Source of the DNA: Citrobacter tructae
GTDB taxonomy: Bacteria; Pseudomonadota; Gammaproteobacteria; Enterobacterales; Enterobacteriaceae
Assembly: GCF_004684345.1 (NCBI RefSeq)
Contig: NZ_CP038469.1
Coordinates: forward strand, 3,968,001 to 4,032,000
Length of the DNA: 64,000 nt
Direction of reading: 5' to 3'
Of the stretch, positions 1 through 9,400 are shown piece by piece; the first letter of the stretch is position 1; each line of letters starts with the position of its first letter. The notes below the pieces were generated by a model. The model was not told the origin of the DNA and searched no databases. It worked only from the letters and a program-made list of their open reading frames with translations. Both the position numbers and the translations under genes were made by a program.

Positions 1-1704
1 CTGGTGCTGGCACCGACCCGCGAACTGGCGGTTCAGGTTGCAGAAGCCATGACGGATTTCTCTAAACACATGCACGGCGTGAACGTGGTAGCCCTTTACG
101 GCGGCCAGCGTTATGACGTGCAATTACGTGCCCTGCGTCAGGGCCCGCAGATCGTCGTCGGTACGCCGGGTCGTCTGCTGGATCACCTGAAGCGCGGTAC
201 CCTGAACCTCTCTAAACTGAGCGGTTTAGTGCTGGACGAAGCCGATGAAATGCTGCGTATGGGCTTCATCGAAGACGTTGAAACGATTATGGCGCAGATC
301 CCAGAAGGTCATCAGACTGCTCTGTTCTCTGCAACCATGCCGGAAGCGATCCGTCGTATTACCCGCCGCTTTATGAAAGAGCCGCAGGAAGTACGTATTC
401 AGTCCAGCGTAACCACGCGTCCTGACATCAGCCAGAGCTACTGGACTGTCTGGGGCATGCGTAAAAATGAAGCGCTGGTGCGTTTCCTGGAAGCAGAAGA
501 TTTTGACGCGGCGATTATCTTCGTTCGTACCAAAAATGCGACCCTGGAAGTGGCAGAAGCGCTGGAGCGTAGCGGTTACAGCAGCGCCGCACTGAACGGC
601 GACATGAACCAGTCACTGCGTGAGCAGACTCTGGAACGTCTGAAAGATGGTCGTCTGGATATTCTGATTGCGACCGACGTTGCGGCCCGTGGCCTGGACG
701 TTGAACGTATCAGCCTGGTTGTAAACTATGATATCCCGATGGATTCCGAGTCTTACGTTCACCGTATCGGCCGTACCGGTCGTGCGGGTCGTGCTGGTCG
801 TGCTCTGCTGTTCGTTGAGAACCGCGAGCGTCGTCTGCTGCGTAACATCGAACGCACTATGAAGCTGACCATTCCGGAAGTCGAACTGCCGAACGCAGAT
901 CTGCTGGGCAAACGCCGTCTGGAAAAATTCGCCGCAAAAGTACAGCAGCAGCTGGAAAGCAGCGATCTGGATCAGTACCGTGCTCTGCTGGCGAAAATGC
1001 AGCCGGAAGAAGAGCTGGATATCGAAACTCTGGCCGCAGCACTGCTGAAAATGGCTCAGGGCGAACGTCCGCTGATCCTGCCGCCAGATGCACCGATGCG
1101 TCCGAAGCGTGAATTCCGTGACCGTGATGAACGTGCTCCGCGTGGCGATCGTAACGATCGTGGCCCACGTGGCGACCGTCCGGAGCGTGGTGGTGAAGAT
1201 CGTCCGCGTCGTGAACGTCGTGACGTTGGCGATATGCAGCTGTACCGCATTGAAGTGGGCCGTGATGACGGTGTTGAAGTTCGTCATATCGTTGGCGCGA
1301 TCGCTAACGAAGGCGACATCAGCAGCCGTTACATCGGTAACATCAAGCTGTTCGGTACGCACTCCACCATCGAACTGCCGAAAGGTATGCCGGGCGACGT
1401 GCTGCAGCACTTTACCCGTACTCGCATCCTGAACAAGCCGATGAACATGCAGCTGGTTGGCGATGCAGTACCGCACACCGGTGGCGAGCGTCGTGGCGGT
1501 GGTCGTTTCAGCGGTGAGCGTCGTGAAGGCGGCCGTGGTGAAAATCGTGGTAACAGCACTGAGCGTCGTGAAGGTGGTCGTGGTGATGGTCGTCGTTTCA
1601 GCGGCGAACGTCGTGAAGGCAGCCGTGCTCCGCGTCGTGATGATGCTTCCGCTCCGCGCCGTGATGACTCCGCAGGTCGTCGTCGTTTCGGCGGTGACGC
1701 ATAA
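1..1704 (+). CDS. deaD: ATP-dependent RNA helicase DeaD (CsdA), 5' end cut off by the window
   Basis: DEAD-box helicase that unwinds RNA duplexes, acting in 50S ribosome assembly, cold adaptation and mRNA decay. The open frame runs in from base 1, so about 75-80 N-terminal residues (Q motif and Walker A) lie outside. Visible motifs: PTREL (about 4-8), TPGR (53-56), DEAD (78-81), SAT (109-111), the [10 protein letters not shown] block and HRIGRTGR. The C-terminal third holds an RNA-binding DbpA-like domain followed by an Arg/Gly-rich tail with two near-identical units containing FSGERREG. Followed by a strong terminator. Identification is firm; only the start is unseen. Confidence 0.97.
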   Translation: MVLAPTRELAVQVAEAMTDFSKHMHGVNVVALYGGQRYDVQLRALRQGPQIVVGTPGRLLDHLKRGTLNLSKLSGLVLDEADEMLRMGFIEDVETIMAQIPEGHQTALFSATMPEAIRRITRRFMKEPQEVRIQSSVTTRPDISQSYWTVWGMRKNEALVRFLEAEDFDAAIIFVRTKNATLEVAEALERSGYSSAALNGDMNQSLREQTLERLKDGRLDILIATDVAARGLDVERISLVVNYDIPMDSESYVHRIGRTGRAGRAGRALLFVENRERRLLRNIERTMKLTIPEVELPNADLLGKRRLEKFAAKVQQQLESSDLDQYRALLAKMQPEEELDIETLAAALLKMAQGERPLILPPDAPMRPKREFRDRDERAPRGDRNDRGPRGDRPERGGEDRPRRERRDVGDMQLYRIEVGRDDGVEVRHIVGAIANEGDISSRYIGNIKLFGTHSTIELPKGMPGDVLQHFTRTRILNKPMNMQLVGDAVPHTGGERRGGGRFSGERREGGRGENRGNSTERREGGRGDGRRFSGERREGSRAPRRDDASAPRRDDSAGRRRFGGDA

Positions 1705-1721
1705 GCCAAATGGCTTAAAAG

Positions 1722-1739
1722 CGTAAAGTAAAATATACA
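1722..1739 (+). promoter_or_regulatory. candidate TyrR box upstream of mtr
   Basis: The 18 bases read CGTAAA-N6-TATACA, ten of twelve matches to the TyrR box TGTAAA-N6-TTTACA. E. coli mtr is activated by TyrR with phenylalanine or tyrosine, so a box here fits. It directly abuts the deaD terminator. Function is inferred. Confidence 0.4.
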
Positions 1740-1770
1740 GCCCCGATCTTAACAATCGGGGCTTTTTTTA
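1739..1770 (+). terminator. Rho-independent terminator of deaD
   Basis: AGCCCCGAT pairs with ATCGGGGCT around a short loop and is followed by a run of seven T, ending the deaD transcript before mtr. Confidence 0.9.
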
Positions 1771-1778
1771 TTTCTTTT

Positions 1779-1798
1779 GTACTCGTGTACTGGTACAG
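1779..1798 (+). promoter_or_regulatory. TrpR operator of mtr
   Basis: GTACTCGTGTACTGGTACAG is an imperfect palindrome close to the TrpR operator consensus with its paired GTACTxG/CxAGTAC arms. It lies about 50 bases before the mtr start, where TrpR represses mtr in E. coli. Confidence 0.7.
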
Positions 1799-1849
1799 TG
1801 CAACACATTAAAATGCAGTAGCAAAATAATTCACTGGAGAGACGGCCAA

Positions 1850-3094
1850 ATGGCAACACTAACCACCACCCAAACGTCACCTTCGCTGCTCGGCGGCGTA
1901 GTGATTATCGGCGGCACCATTATTGGCGCAGGGATGTTTTCCCTGCCAGTGGTCATGTCCGGGGCGTGGTTTTTCTGGTCAATGGCGGCACTGATCTTTA
2001 CCTGGTTCTGCATGCTGCACTCCGGGCTGATGATCCTCGAGGCTAACCTCAATTATCGTATCGGTTCGAGCTTCGACACCATCACCAAAGATCTGCTGGG
2101 TAAAGGCTGGAACGTTGTTAACGGCATCTCGATTGCGTTCGTCCTGTATATCCTGACCTACGCATATATTTCAGCCAGTGGTTCGATCCTACATCACACC
2201 TTCTCTGAGATGTCGCTGAACGTTCCTGCGCGAGCGGCAGGGTTTGGTTTTGCGCTGCTGGTGGCTTTTGTCGTGTGGTTGAGTACCAAAGCGGTGAGCC
2301 GCATGACGGCAATCGTGCTGGGTGCGAAGGTGATTACCTTCTTCTTAACTTTCGGTAGCCTGATGGGGCACGTTTCCCCAACCACGCTCTTTAACGTCGC
2401 GGAAAGCAATGCCTCATATACGCCGTATCTGCTGATGACGCTGCCGTTCTGCCTTGCTTCATTTGGTTACCACGGTAATGTTCCGAGCCTGATGAAGTAC
2501 TACGGCAAAGATCCGAAGACCATCGTGAAGTGCCTGGTATACGGCACGCTGCTGGCGTTGGTGTTGTACACGGTATGGTTGCTGGGGACGATGGGCAATA
2601 TCCCACGACCGGAATTTATTGGCATTGCGCAGCAGGGCGGTAACATTGATGTACTGGTACAGGCACTGAGCGGTGTGCTGAACAGCCGCAGTCTGGATCT
2701 GCTGCTGGTGGTGTTCTCCAACTTTGCGGTGGCGAGCTCGTTCCTTGGCGTGACGCTGGGCCTGTTCGACTATCTGGCGGATCTGTTTGGTTTTGATGAC
2801 TCAGCGATGGGGCGTTTGAAAACCGCTTTGCTGACCTTTGTTCCACCGATTATCGGTGGTCTGCTGTGGCCGAACGGCTTCCTGTACGCCATTGGCTATG
2901 CAGGACTCGCGGCAACCATCTGGGCGGCCATTGTTCCGGCGCTGCTGGCCCGTAAATCCCGCGAGCGTTTTGGTAGCCCGAAATTCCGTGTCTGGGGTGG
3001 CAAGCCGATGATTGCTCTGATCCTGGTCTTCGGTATTAGCAACGCGGTTATCCATATCCTGTCGAGTGTTAATTTGTTGCCGGTATACCAGTAA
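1850..3094 (+). CDS. mtr: Tryptophan-specific permease Mtr
   Basis: High-affinity tryptophan:H+ symporter of the aromatic amino acid (ArAAP/HAAAP) family in the inner membrane. The 414-residue product has the family length, begins with the glycine-rich first helix ([13 protein letters not shown], about 20-32) and shows about eleven hydrophobic segments. The ATG follows a GGAGAG ribosome site. A TrpR operator and possible TyrR box lie upstream, matching repression by tryptophan and activation by TyrR. Transcribed alone, between the deaD terminator and a perfect 12-bp hairpin. Confidence 0.96.
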   Translation: MATLTTTQTSPSLLGGVVIIGGTIIGAGMFSLPVVMSGAWFFWSMAALIFTWFCMLHSGLMILEANLNYRIGSSFDTITKDLLGKGWNVVNGISIAFVLYILTYAYISASGSILHHTFSEMSLNVPARAAGFGFALLVAFVVWLSTKAVSRMTAIVLGAKVITFFLTFGSLMGHVSPTTLFNVAESNASYTPYLLMTLPFCLASFGYHGNVPSLMKYYGKDPKTIVKCLVYGTLLALVLYTVWLLGTMGNIPRPEFIGIAQQGGNIDVLVQALSGVLNSRSLDLLLVVFSNFAVASSFLGVTLGLFDYLADLFGFDDSAMGRLKTALLTFVPPIIGGLLWPNGFLYAIGYAGLAATIWAAIVPALLARKSRERFGSPKFRVWGGKPMIALILVFGISNAVIHILSSVNLLPVYQ

Positions 3095-3100
3095 AAATAA

Positions 3101-3130
3101 TGCCCGGTAAGCTATGCTTACCGGGCAAAA
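3101..3130. terminator. Bidirectional terminator between mtr and yhbW
   Basis: A perfect 12-bp stem (3101-3112 with 3116-3127) around a three-base loop between convergent genes. The GCCCGGTAAGC arm also resembles an enterobacterial REP unit, so it may be a REP-derived terminator. The flanks are A-rich on the + strand, giving T-rich on the - strand only upstream. Confidence 0.75.
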
Positions 3131-3133
3131 AGA

Positions 3134-4141
3134 TTACCCCACTAACTCTTCTTTCACCTGCATCGCCAGGTCAAACGAATGCAGGCGTGCCTGATGGTCA
3201 AAGATCTGCCCGTTAACCATAATTTCATCGGCCTGGGTTTCACGCAGAATTGATTCTAGTCCGTGGCGCACTTTCGCTTTATCACCCACCAGCGACATGC
3301 TTAACGCCTGCTGCACGCCATACTGCTCGGATGCCGACCACAGCTGATGCACATTCTCTACCGGCGGAGGGAGTTGCCCAGTTTCGCCCCGACGCAGTTT
3401 CATAAACGCCTGCTGCATTGAGGTGAAGAGAAACTCAGCGTCGCGATTGCTGTCGGCAGCGATGATATTGATACACACCATCGCATACGGTGTGGTCAGA
3501 CGTGCGGAGGGTTTGAACTGGGTGCGATAGAGATGTAGCGCCTGGTGCAGCATATCCGGTGCAAAGTGTGAGGCGAAGGCAAACGGCAGGCCAAGCTGGG
3601 CTGCCAGCTGTGCACTGTACAAACTGGAGCCTAACAGCCAGACCGGGATTTGCTCGCCATAGCCGGGAACCGGGCGCACGTGGGGATTTGGGTCTCGAGC
3701 GTCAAACCAGTCTATTAGCTCTGTCACATCGCGGGGGAAGTTATCAATATCCCCACTCATATGGCGACGCAGTGCGCGCATGGTGGGTTGATCGCTGCCC
3801 GGCGCACGACCCAACCCGAGATCAATACGTCCCGGATACAGTGTATTCAGCGTGCCGAACTGCTCAGCAATCACCAGTGGGGAATGGTTTGGGAGCATGA
3901 CTCCACCGGATCCCAGATGCAGTGTGGTGGTATTGGCCGCCAGGAAGCCTAACAGCACCGAGGTTGCCGCGCTGGCGATGCCGGTCATATTGTGATGTTC
4001 AGCCAGCCAGTAGCGATGATAGCCGCAATTTTCCGCCAGTTGGGCGAGATCAAGAGAGTGTGAGAAGGCTTGCTTTGCGCTGGATCCTTCGGGGATCGGC
4101 GCTAGATCGAGCACCGAGAACGGAATGGTTTTGTCAGTCAT
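3134..4141 (-). CDS. yhbW: Luciferase-like monooxygenase family protein YhbW
   Basis: 335 residues matching the bacterial luciferase-like family, single-component type, which binds FMN in a TIM barrel. The typical start [12 protein letters not shown], the YWLAEHHNM segment (about 44-52) and the [11 protein letters not shown] block (about 105-115) are present. The physiological substrate is not known in any enterobacterium. It lies downstream of ubiV on the same strand with an 80-base gap and converges on mtr. Family assignment is sure, function is not. Confidence 0.9.
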   Translation of the reverse strand: MTDKTIPFSVLDLAPIPEGSSAKQAFSHSLDLAQLAENCGYHRYWLAEHHNMTGIASAATSVLLGFLAANTTTLHLGSGGVMLPNHSPLVIAEQFGTLNTLYPGRIDLGLGRAPGSDQPTMRALRRHMSGDIDNFPRDVTELIDWFDARDPNPHVRPVPGYGEQIPVWLLGSSLYSAQLAAQLGLPFAFASHFAPDMLHQALHLYRTQFKPSARLTTPYAMVCINIIAADSNRDAEFLFTSMQQAFMKLRRGETGQLPPPVENVHQLWSASEQYGVQQALSMSLVGDKAKVRHGLESILRETQADEIMVNGQIFDHQARLHSFDLAMQVKEELVG

Positions 4142-4221
4142 AACGGCTCACTTTGTTACCGATTAATCTTTTAATATTGCATTAAAGATTAGCGAATGTT
4201 GTTAACAAAGTGAGCTATTAA

Positions 4222-5100
4222 TCACATCTGCAGTTCCAGACCTGCCAGCCGTTTCCAGTAGCCGTTGCAGTCACTGTGGGCGGCAAGCGGTAACGGGGCA
4301 CTGCCATTCTCGTTGGCACGGAAGGCATCCAACATGGCGAATGTCTCAGTTCCCAGCGGGGAAAGGCGCACAATATCAACCAGCCCCTGCATGGACGTCA
4401 GCTCGTTACCGAGGTTGTAGACATAGCCGCTCATGGTCTGAATACCGTTGAGGACAAACACCTGCTGATTCTCTTGCGACAAGACATCACGCCCGTTGGG
4501 ATATTTGATGCAGCAGGTTTCGCACTCGTCTTTAGGCTTATCTTCGGAGCGTGCGGTAAAGCAGCGGGCAGAGTAGGCCAGCGGCAAATGCCCGTAGCTC
4601 AGAACTTCGGTTTCAAACTGGTCACGAATACCCAGTTCGTCACACTGGTTGAGCAGGTTCACCAACCAGTCGCGCGACAACTCAACCGGCATACACCAGC
4701 GCACCATGCCTTGCTTGAGCAGAATACGCAGTGTGACGGCGTTGTAGCAGTTGAGCGCGTGCCCGGCGACGAACGGCAGCTTACGCTCGGCGCACATATT
4801 CACCACGCCGAGATCGCTGGCTTCCAGCAGGAAGTCACCGTTTTCTACATAGCGCTTCAGCTCTCCCAATTCAGAGGAGGCCTGCACCAGAGCCAGCGTG
4901 GACAGAACCACCTGCTTACCGCTACCGGCGAGGGACTTTGCCATATCGATCCAGTCACCCACTTTGGTCGCACGGCGTTTGCTGCATACCGCTTCGCCAA
5001 GATAGATAACGTCGGCATGACTGGTCGCAGCCTGCTGGTAAAAATCTTCCAGCGTTTCTTTCGACCAGTAGTAGAGCACTGGCCCTAATGAATATTTCAT
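4222..5100 (-). CDS. ubiV: Ubiquinone biosynthesis protein UbiV (U32 peptidase family)
   Basis: Partner of UbiU in the O2-independent hydroxylation of ubiquinone precursors; the UbiUV heterodimer carries two [4Fe-4S] clusters. 292 residues from the chosen ATG (MKYSLGPV), the family length. Cysteines likely to bind the cluster are seen in EAVCSKRR and in the SARCF...DECETCCIKYPNG region. An in-frame ATG six codons upstream was not chosen: it overlaps the ubiU stop, whereas 5100 has a GAGAAA ribosome site and lies eight bases after ubiU. Co-transcribed with ubiU. Confidence 0.95.
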   Translation of the reverse strand: MKYSLGPVLYYWSKETLEDFYQQAATSHADVIYLGEAVCSKRRATKVGDWIDMAKSLAGSGKQVVLSTLALVQASSELGELKRYVENGDFLLEASDLGVVNMCAERKLPFVAGHALNCYNAVTLRILLKQGMVRWCMPVELSRDWLVNLLNQCDELGIRDQFETEVLSYGHLPLAYSARCFTARSEDKPKDECETCCIKYPNGRDVLSQENQQVFVLNGIQTMSGYVYNLGNELTSMQGLVDIVRLSPLGTETFAMLDAFRANENGSAPLPLAAHSDCNGYWKRLAGLELQM

Positions 5101-5108
5101 TGCTTTTC

Positions 5109-6104
5109 TCACTGCCATTTACGGTGATACGCGCCAAGCGTGGTTTGTGTGCCTTCCGACATCGATCCGAGCGTTTCCATCCAGGCCGGTTGTGGCGCGT
5201 AGTTCTGCGGATCGGCCATGCAGCGGTCGATAGCCTGACGCCAGACTTTCGCCACCTGACTTACGTAAGCCGGGCTACGCTGGCGACCTTCGATTTTCAC
5301 TGAGGCAATATTGGCGGCCAGCAGTTCTGGCAGCAGTTCGAGTGTATTCAGGCTGGTGGGTTCTTCCAGCGCGTGGTAGCGCTCGCCATCCACCAGATAA
5401 CGCCCTTTACACAGCGTTGGATACCCGGCGTTTTCGCCATCCTGGTAGCGGTCAATCAGCACCTCGTTCAGGCGAGATTCCAGACCCTGCGCGGTCTGCT
5501 GCCAGCGTACGAAGCGGGCAGGGGAGCAAGCACCGACGGTGTTGGGAGATTCGCCCGTCAGGTAAGACGAAAGATAGCAGCGGCCTTCCGCCATAATGCA
5601 CAGGCTGCCGAAGGCAAACACTTCTAATGGAACCGGCGTCACGCGCGCGAGTTGTTTCACCTGATGAATGGACAGCACGCGCGGCAGTACCACGCGCGCG
5701 ACGTCAAAATTACGGTGATAAAAATTTACCGCCTCTTCATTGGTTGCCGATGCTTGAACAGAGACATGGCGCTCAATATGCGGATAGCGTTCTGCTGCAT
5801 ACTCAAGCATGGCGAGATCGGCGAGGATCAGTGCATCCGCACCCAGTTGTGCCGCCATATCCACAGCACGTTGCCAGCGAGCGTAACCATCCGGGTGGGC
5901 AAAAGTGTTAATGGCGATGTGCAGTTTACGGCGATGCTGATGGACGAAACTCACCGCTTCCTGCAATTTTTTCTCGGTAAAATTAAGGCCGGCGAAATGG
6001 CGGGCGTTGGTATCATCTTTTAGCCCGATGTATACAGCATCAGCGCCGTTCTCGATGGCCGCCTTAAGCGCCGGGAGATTTCCGGCAGGGCAGAGCAGCT
6101 CCAT
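5109..6104 (-). CDS. ubiU: Ubiquinone biosynthesis protein UbiU (U32 peptidase family)
   Basis: Iron-sulfur subunit of the anaerobic ubiquinone hydroxylation pair UbiUV. 331 residues, full family length. It starts MELLCPAGNLPALKAAIENG, the U32 signature of a TIM-barrel N terminus, and holds the cysteine-rich SLCIMAEGRCYLSS...GACSPARF stretch (about 168-197) that supplies cluster ligands in the E. coli protein. First gene of the ubiUV operon, divergent from ubiT across 219 bases, so one intergenic region probably drives all three genes under anaerobiosis (FNR in E. coli). Confidence 0.96.
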   Translation of the reverse strand: MELLCPAGNLPALKAAIENGADAVYIGLKDDTNARHFAGLNFTEKKLQEAVSFVHQHRRKLHIAINTFAHPDGYARWQRAVDMAAQLGADALILADLAMLEYAAERYPHIERHVSVQASATNEEAVNFYHRNFDVARVVLPRVLSIHQVKQLARVTPVPLEVFAFGSLCIMAEGRCYLSSYLTGESPNTVGACSPARFVRWQQTAQGLESRLNEVLIDRYQDGENAGYPTLCKGRYLVDGERYHALEEPTSLNTLELLPELLAANIASVKIEGRQRSPAYVSQVAKVWRQAIDRCMADPQNYAPQPAWMETLGSMSEGTQTTLGAYHRKWQ

Positions 6105-6209
6105 AATTTATCCTGAAAGTTACGCCGCCTGGGCGCAAAAATGTTAACGAAGAGGGATTTTAGTTAACCTTGCTGAGACAATTTTTGATTTGAGGCAGTT
6201 AAAGTTGTA

Positions 6210-6222
6210 TTGGTGTCACCAA
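6210..6222. promoter_or_regulatory. Palindrome TTGGTGTCACCAA in the ubiU/ubiT divergent region
   Basis: Perfect 6-bp arms around one base, midway between the divergent ubiUV and ubiT genes. It does not match the FNR consensus TTGAT-N4-ATCAA. Only isolated TTGAT half-sites (near 6185, 6251 and 6277) are seen. Protein unknown. Confidence 0.3.
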
Positions 6223-6323
6223 TAAAGAGGTAACAATTTCGTATCGAATTGTTGATTTATGCCGCTATGTCGTTTATTTGATATGGCAAAATAACAGGAC
6301 TATAGAAACAGGGAGTAAAGCTC

Positions 6324-6848
6324 GTGTTGGATAAACTGCGTTCACGCTTAGTACATTTTGGTCCTTCTCTGATGAGTGTACCGGTTAAACTGACGCCCTT
6401 TACGCTCAAGCGCCAGGTACTGGAACAGGTTCTGAGCTGGCAATTTCGCCAGGCGCTGGCCGATGGGGAACTAGAGTTTCTCGAAGGTCGCTGGTTGAGC
6501 ATAAATGTTCGTGATATTGGTCTCAGATGGTATACCTCTGTTGAGAACGACAAACTTATCGTCAGTCAGAACGCAGACGCTGATGTGAGTTTTAGCGCAG
6601 ACGCCAGTGATTTATTGATGATTGCCGCGCGTAAGCAGGATCCGGATACGCTTTTCTTCCAGCGTCGACTGGTCATTGAAGGCGATACAGAATTAGGGCT
6701 ACATGTGAAAAATCTGATGGACGCCATCGAACTGGAGCAGATGCCGAAAGCATTGCGCGTTATGCTGCTGCAACTGGCGGACTTTGTTGAGGCGGGTATG
6801 AAACATTCGCCAGAAACCAAACAGACCTCGGTAGGTGAACCATGCTGA
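6324..6848 (+). CDS. ubiT: Ubiquinone biosynthesis accessory factor UbiT (SCP2 lipid-binding domain)
   Basis: Soluble lipid carrier with an SCP2 sterol-carrier fold that binds isoprenoid intermediates for the O2-independent ubiquinone route, partner of UbiU and UbiV. 174 residues, family length; the start is GTG (MLDKLRSRLVHF), preceded by GGGAG, as in E. coli. The central part (about 60-150) carries the SCP2 fold segment DVSFSADASDLLMIA. The last 7 bases overlap the start of yhbS, so the two are translationally coupled. Confidence 0.95.
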   Translation: MLDKLRSRLVHFGPSLMSVPVKLTPFTLKRQVLEQVLSWQFRQALADGELEFLEGRWLSINVRDIGLRWYTSVENDKLIVSQNADADVSFSADASDLLMIAARKQDPDTLFFQRRLVIEGDTELGLHVKNLMDAIELEQMPKALRVMLLQLADFVEAGMKHSPETKQTSVGEPC

Positions 6849-7345
6849 TTCGAGTTGAAATTCCCATTGATGCCCCTGGTATTGATGCGCTGCTGCGCCG
6901 CTCCTTTGAGAGCGATGCGGAAGCTAAGTTAGTGCATGACCTGCGTGAAGACGGTTTTCTAACGCTGGGCCTGGTTGCCACCGATGACGAAGGTCAGGTG
7001 GTAGGCTACGTCGCGTTCAGCCCCGTTGATGTGCAAGGTGAAGATCTGCAATGGGTCGGTATGGCGCCGTTAGCCGTAGATGAAAACTACCGTGGACAGG
7101 GGCTGGCGCGCCAGTTGGTCTACGAAGGGCTGGATTCGCTGAACGAGTTTGGGTATGCCGCAGTGGTGACGCTGGGCGATCCGGCACTGTACAGTCGCTT
7201 TGGCTTTGAGCTGGCCGCCCACCACGATCTGCATTGCCGCTGGCCGGGCACTGAAAGTGCGTTCCAGGTGCATCGGCTGGCGGAAGATGCGCTGGAGGGC
7301 GTGGCTGGTCTGGTGGAATACCACGACCACTTTAACCGCTTTTAA
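6842..7345 (+). CDS. yhbS: GNAT-family N-acetyltransferase YhbS
   Basis: 167-residue acetyl-CoA-dependent acetyltransferase. The acetyl-CoA loop is visible as [17 protein letters not shown] (about 81-97), followed by the [12 protein letters not shown] segment typical of the YhbS subgroup (COG3153). Substrate unproven. It overlaps the end of ubiT by 7 bases and its 3' end overlaps the convergent yhbQ by 14 bases. Confidence 0.93.
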   Translation: MLIRVEIPIDAPGIDALLRRSFESDAEAKLVHDLREDGFLTLGLVATDDEGQVVGYVAFSPVDVQGEDLQWVGMAPLAVDENYRGQGLARQLVYEGLDSLNEFGYAAVVTLGDPALYSRFGFELAAHHDLHCRWPGTESAFQVHRLAEDALEGVAGLVEYHDHFNRF

Positions 7346-7631
7346 GCGTCGGGGTTTGCAGGCCACTCAGTAGTGCCTCAAACCCTTCACCTTCGACAAG
7401 ACGCTCTTTCTCACGCTTTGTGAGCTGTTTGACTCGATATTCTACGCGCAGGGCCAGCGACCGATCGCCGACCTGCGCGGCAAATGCCAGGGTTAATTCC
7501 CCCTTCCCACGCAAGGCTTTAGCGCCTTTTCCGCTCTGATGTTGCTTATAGCGGCGCTGCACATCGGTGGTGATTCCGGTGTACAGAGCGTTGTTTTCGG
7601 TACGGATCAGATACAGATACCAGGATGTCAT
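7332..7631 (-). CDS. yhbQ: GIY-YIG domain nuclease YhbQ
   Basis: Small single-domain GIY-YIG protein (UPF0213) of 99 residues. Motifs: [20 protein letters not shown] at the N terminus carries the two conserved tyrosines and glycine, then [11 protein letters not shown] with the metal-binding glutamate. E. coli YhbQ has been reported to cut branched DNA. The frame is open for 48 more codons upstream, but those do not resemble the family; the start at 7631 aligns with the E. coli protein and has GAAG seven bases before it. Confidence 0.92.
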   Translation of the reverse strand: MTSWYLYLIRTENNALYTGITTDVQRRYKQHQSGKGAKALRGKGELTLAFAAQVGDRSLALRVEYRVKQLTKREKERLVEGEGFEALLSGLQTPTLKSG

Positions 7632-7683
7632 CATTGTCTTCAGCGTGTTACGTTTCAGACGCCCAGTATAAGAGAGAACAGAG

Positions 7684-8112
7684 ATGGAAACACTTACCGC
7701 TATATCCCGCTGGCTGGCGAAACAGCATGTTGTGACTTGGTGCGTACACCATGATGGAGAACTGTGGTGCGCCAATGCGTTTTATCTGTTTGATGCGCAA
7801 AAGGTGGTGTTCTATGTACTCACCGAAGAGAAGACCCGCCATGCTCAGATGTCTGGTCCACGCGCACCCGTTGCCGGAACAGTAAACGGCCAGCCTAAAA
7901 CGGTGGCGTTGATTCGTGGTGTGCAGTTTAAAGGGGAAATTCGGCGTCTGGAGGGAGAAGAAAGCGATGAAGTGCGTAAGATTTACAATCGTCGCTTTCC
8001 CGTGGCAAGAGTGTTGCTCGCACCGGTGTGGGAGATTCGTCTGGATGAAGTCAAGTTCACTGACAACACCATGGGCTTTGGTAAAAAAATGCACTGGCAG
8101 CGTGATCTATAG
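7684..8112 (+). CDS. yhbP: YhbP family protein (UPF0306, flavin-reductase-like split barrel)
   Basis: 142 residues. The sequence [19 protein letters not shown] and the [10 protein letters not shown] block match YhbP, a member of the pyridoxamine-phosphate-oxidase-like FMN-binding split barrel group. Catalytic role unknown. The start ATG follows AGAGA. Same strand as yraR with a 38-base gap, so co-transcription is likely. In E. coli yhbO sits between these two; it is missing here. Confidence 0.9.
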   Translation: METLTAISRWLAKQHVVTWCVHHDGELWCANAFYLFDAQKVVFYVLTEEKTRHAQMSGPRAPVAGTVNGQPKTVALIRGVQFKGEIRRLEGEESDEVRKIYNRRFPVARVLLAPVWEIRLDEVKFTDNTMGFGKKMHWQRDL

Positions 8113-8150
8113 TTAGAAGAGTAAAAGCAGGCACAGAGGAAGGAAAAACA

Positions 8151-8786
8151 ATGAGCCAGGTGTTAGTCACAGGCGCTACGGGGCTGGTGGGGGGGCATTT
8201 GTTGCGTATGTTGCTGAATGAACCCCGGGTCCATGCGATTACGGCCCCAACGCGCCGTCCGTTAGCCGATATGGTTGGCGTCTATAATCCTCACGATCCG
8301 CAGCTGACCGATGCCCTGGCGCAGGTAATTGACCCGATAGACATCGTTTTTTGTTGTCTGGGGACCACCCGGCGTGAAGCGGGCAGCAAAGAGGCCTTTA
8401 TCCACGCTGATTATACGCTGGTGGTGGATACCGCTCTGACGGGGCGTCGTCTGGGGGCACAGCATATGCTGGTGGTGAGTTCGATGGGCGCCAATGCGCA
8501 CTCGCCGTTTTTCTACAATCGGGTTAAAGGTGAGATGGAAGAGGCGCTGATTGCTCAGAAATGGCCCAGTCTGACGATTGCTCGGCCTTCTATGTTGCTG
8601 GGCGACAGGGAACAACAGCGAACGAACGAAAGGCTCTTTGCGCCGTTATTCAAGCTACTACCGGGAAACTGGAAGTCCATTGAGGCGCGTGATGTTGCGC
8701 GGGCAATGCTGGCGGAAGCGATGTCGCCGGATCATGAAGGTGTTTCAATCCTCACGTCCTCAGAGCTTCGGGAGAGGGCGAAATAG
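8151..8786 (+). CDS. yraR: NAD(P)-binding oxidoreductase/epimerase-like protein YraR
   Basis: 211 residues with an N-terminal Rossmann fold, [15 protein letters not shown] (about 6-20), and the short-chain dehydrogenase Tyr-x-x-x-Lys dyad as YNRVK (about 124-128), of the atypical SDR family. Reaction unknown. AGGAAGG precedes the ATG. The stop overlaps the left arm of a terminator shared with convergent dolP. yraQ, the E. coli neighbour, is absent. Confidence 0.92.
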   Translation: MSQVLVTGATGLVGGHLLRMLLNEPRVHAITAPTRRPLADMVGVYNPHDPQLTDALAQVIDPIDIVFCCLGTTRREAGSKEAFIHADYTLVVDTALTGRRLGAQHMLVVSSMGANAHSPFFYNRVKGEMEEALIAQKWPSLTIARPSMLLGDREQQRTNERLFAPLFKLLPGNWKSIEARDVARAMLAEAMSPDHEGVSILTSSELRERAK

Positions 8787-8810
8787 CCCGGCTAATCAAC
8801 CGGGCTATTT
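8781..8810. terminator. Bidirectional terminator between yraR and dolP
   Basis: AAATAGCCCGG (8781-8791) pairs perfectly with CCGGGCTATTT (8800-8810) around an 8-base loop, with A-run and T-run on the outer sides, serving both convergent genes. Confidence 0.85.
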
Positions 8811-8815
8811 ATAGG

Positions 8816-9391
8816 CTACTTGATGAACGTAAAGGCCGTAGTAACGCGTTTCACGCCGCTGACCCGGCTGGCGATATCCGCTGCAGCCTTCGCTTCGCGG
8901 TCGGTAACCAGACCCAGCAGGAAGACTTCTCCATTCTCGGTGGTCACTTTAACGTTTGACGATTTAACCTGATCGCTGGTCAGCAACTGGGAGCGCACTT
9001 TGGTGGTGATCCAGGTATCGTTGGAGGCTTCACCCAGGCCGATTGGCTGGCCCTGACGGATCTCATTAAAGACCTCGGTTGTACCTTCTACACCCATCGC
9101 AATCTGTTTTGCCCGCGCAGACAGTTCACTATTTGGCGACTGACCGACCAGCAGCACTTTACCCTGATAGGCGCTGACGTTGATACGCGCCTCTTTCTTA
9201 ATCTGGGCATCTTTTGATAACGCCGTATTGACGCGTAATTCCAGAGTTCCATCATCTACCTGGGTGCCGACGCTTCGAGGATCCGTCGCGGCTTTCGTCC
9301 CGACAGCGGCAGTTCCGACAACGGCGGCAGCTATACAGCCTTGCAGCAGCAGTGCAGCGATAATCACAGCAAGCGGCGAAAGTGCCTTCAT
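8816..9391 (-). CDS. dolP: Outer-membrane lipoprotein DolP (YraP), two BON domains
   Basis: 191-residue lipoprotein needed for outer-membrane integrity and for activation of the NlpD/AmiC cell-separation pathway; it also supports BamA. The signal peptide ends in the lipobox LLQGC (Cys19). Two BON domains follow at about 45-113 and 122-191, both with the conserved GxVxLxG-type strand (GKVLLVGQ and GEVFLLGL). Last gene of the lpoA-yraN-diaA-dolP group; its ATG has GGAG nine bases upstream and diaA ends nine bases before. Sigma-E control is known in E. coli; no promoter was verified here. Confidence 0.96.
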   Translation of the reverse strand: MKALSPLAVIIAALLLQGCIAAAVVGTAAVGTKAATDPRSVGTQVDDGTLELRVNTALSKDAQIKKEARINVSAYQGKVLLVGQSPNSELSARAKQIAMGVEGTTEVFNEIRQGQPIGLGEASNDTWITTKVRSQLLTSDQVKSSNVKVTTENGEVFLLGLVTDREAKAAADIASRVSGVKRVTTAFTFIK

Positions 9392-9400
9392 GTGTACTCC

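Noticed and set aside
613..1755. 380-codon open frame antisense to deaD
   Set aside because: The predicted product is a Thr/Phe/Ala-rich string arising from the CGT/GGT repeats of the DeaD tail; no family resemblance and the sense gene is certain.
6181..6290. FNR sites in the ubiU/ubiT region
   Set aside because: Only TTGAT half-sites near 6185, 6251 and 6277; none has a paired ATCAA at the right distance.
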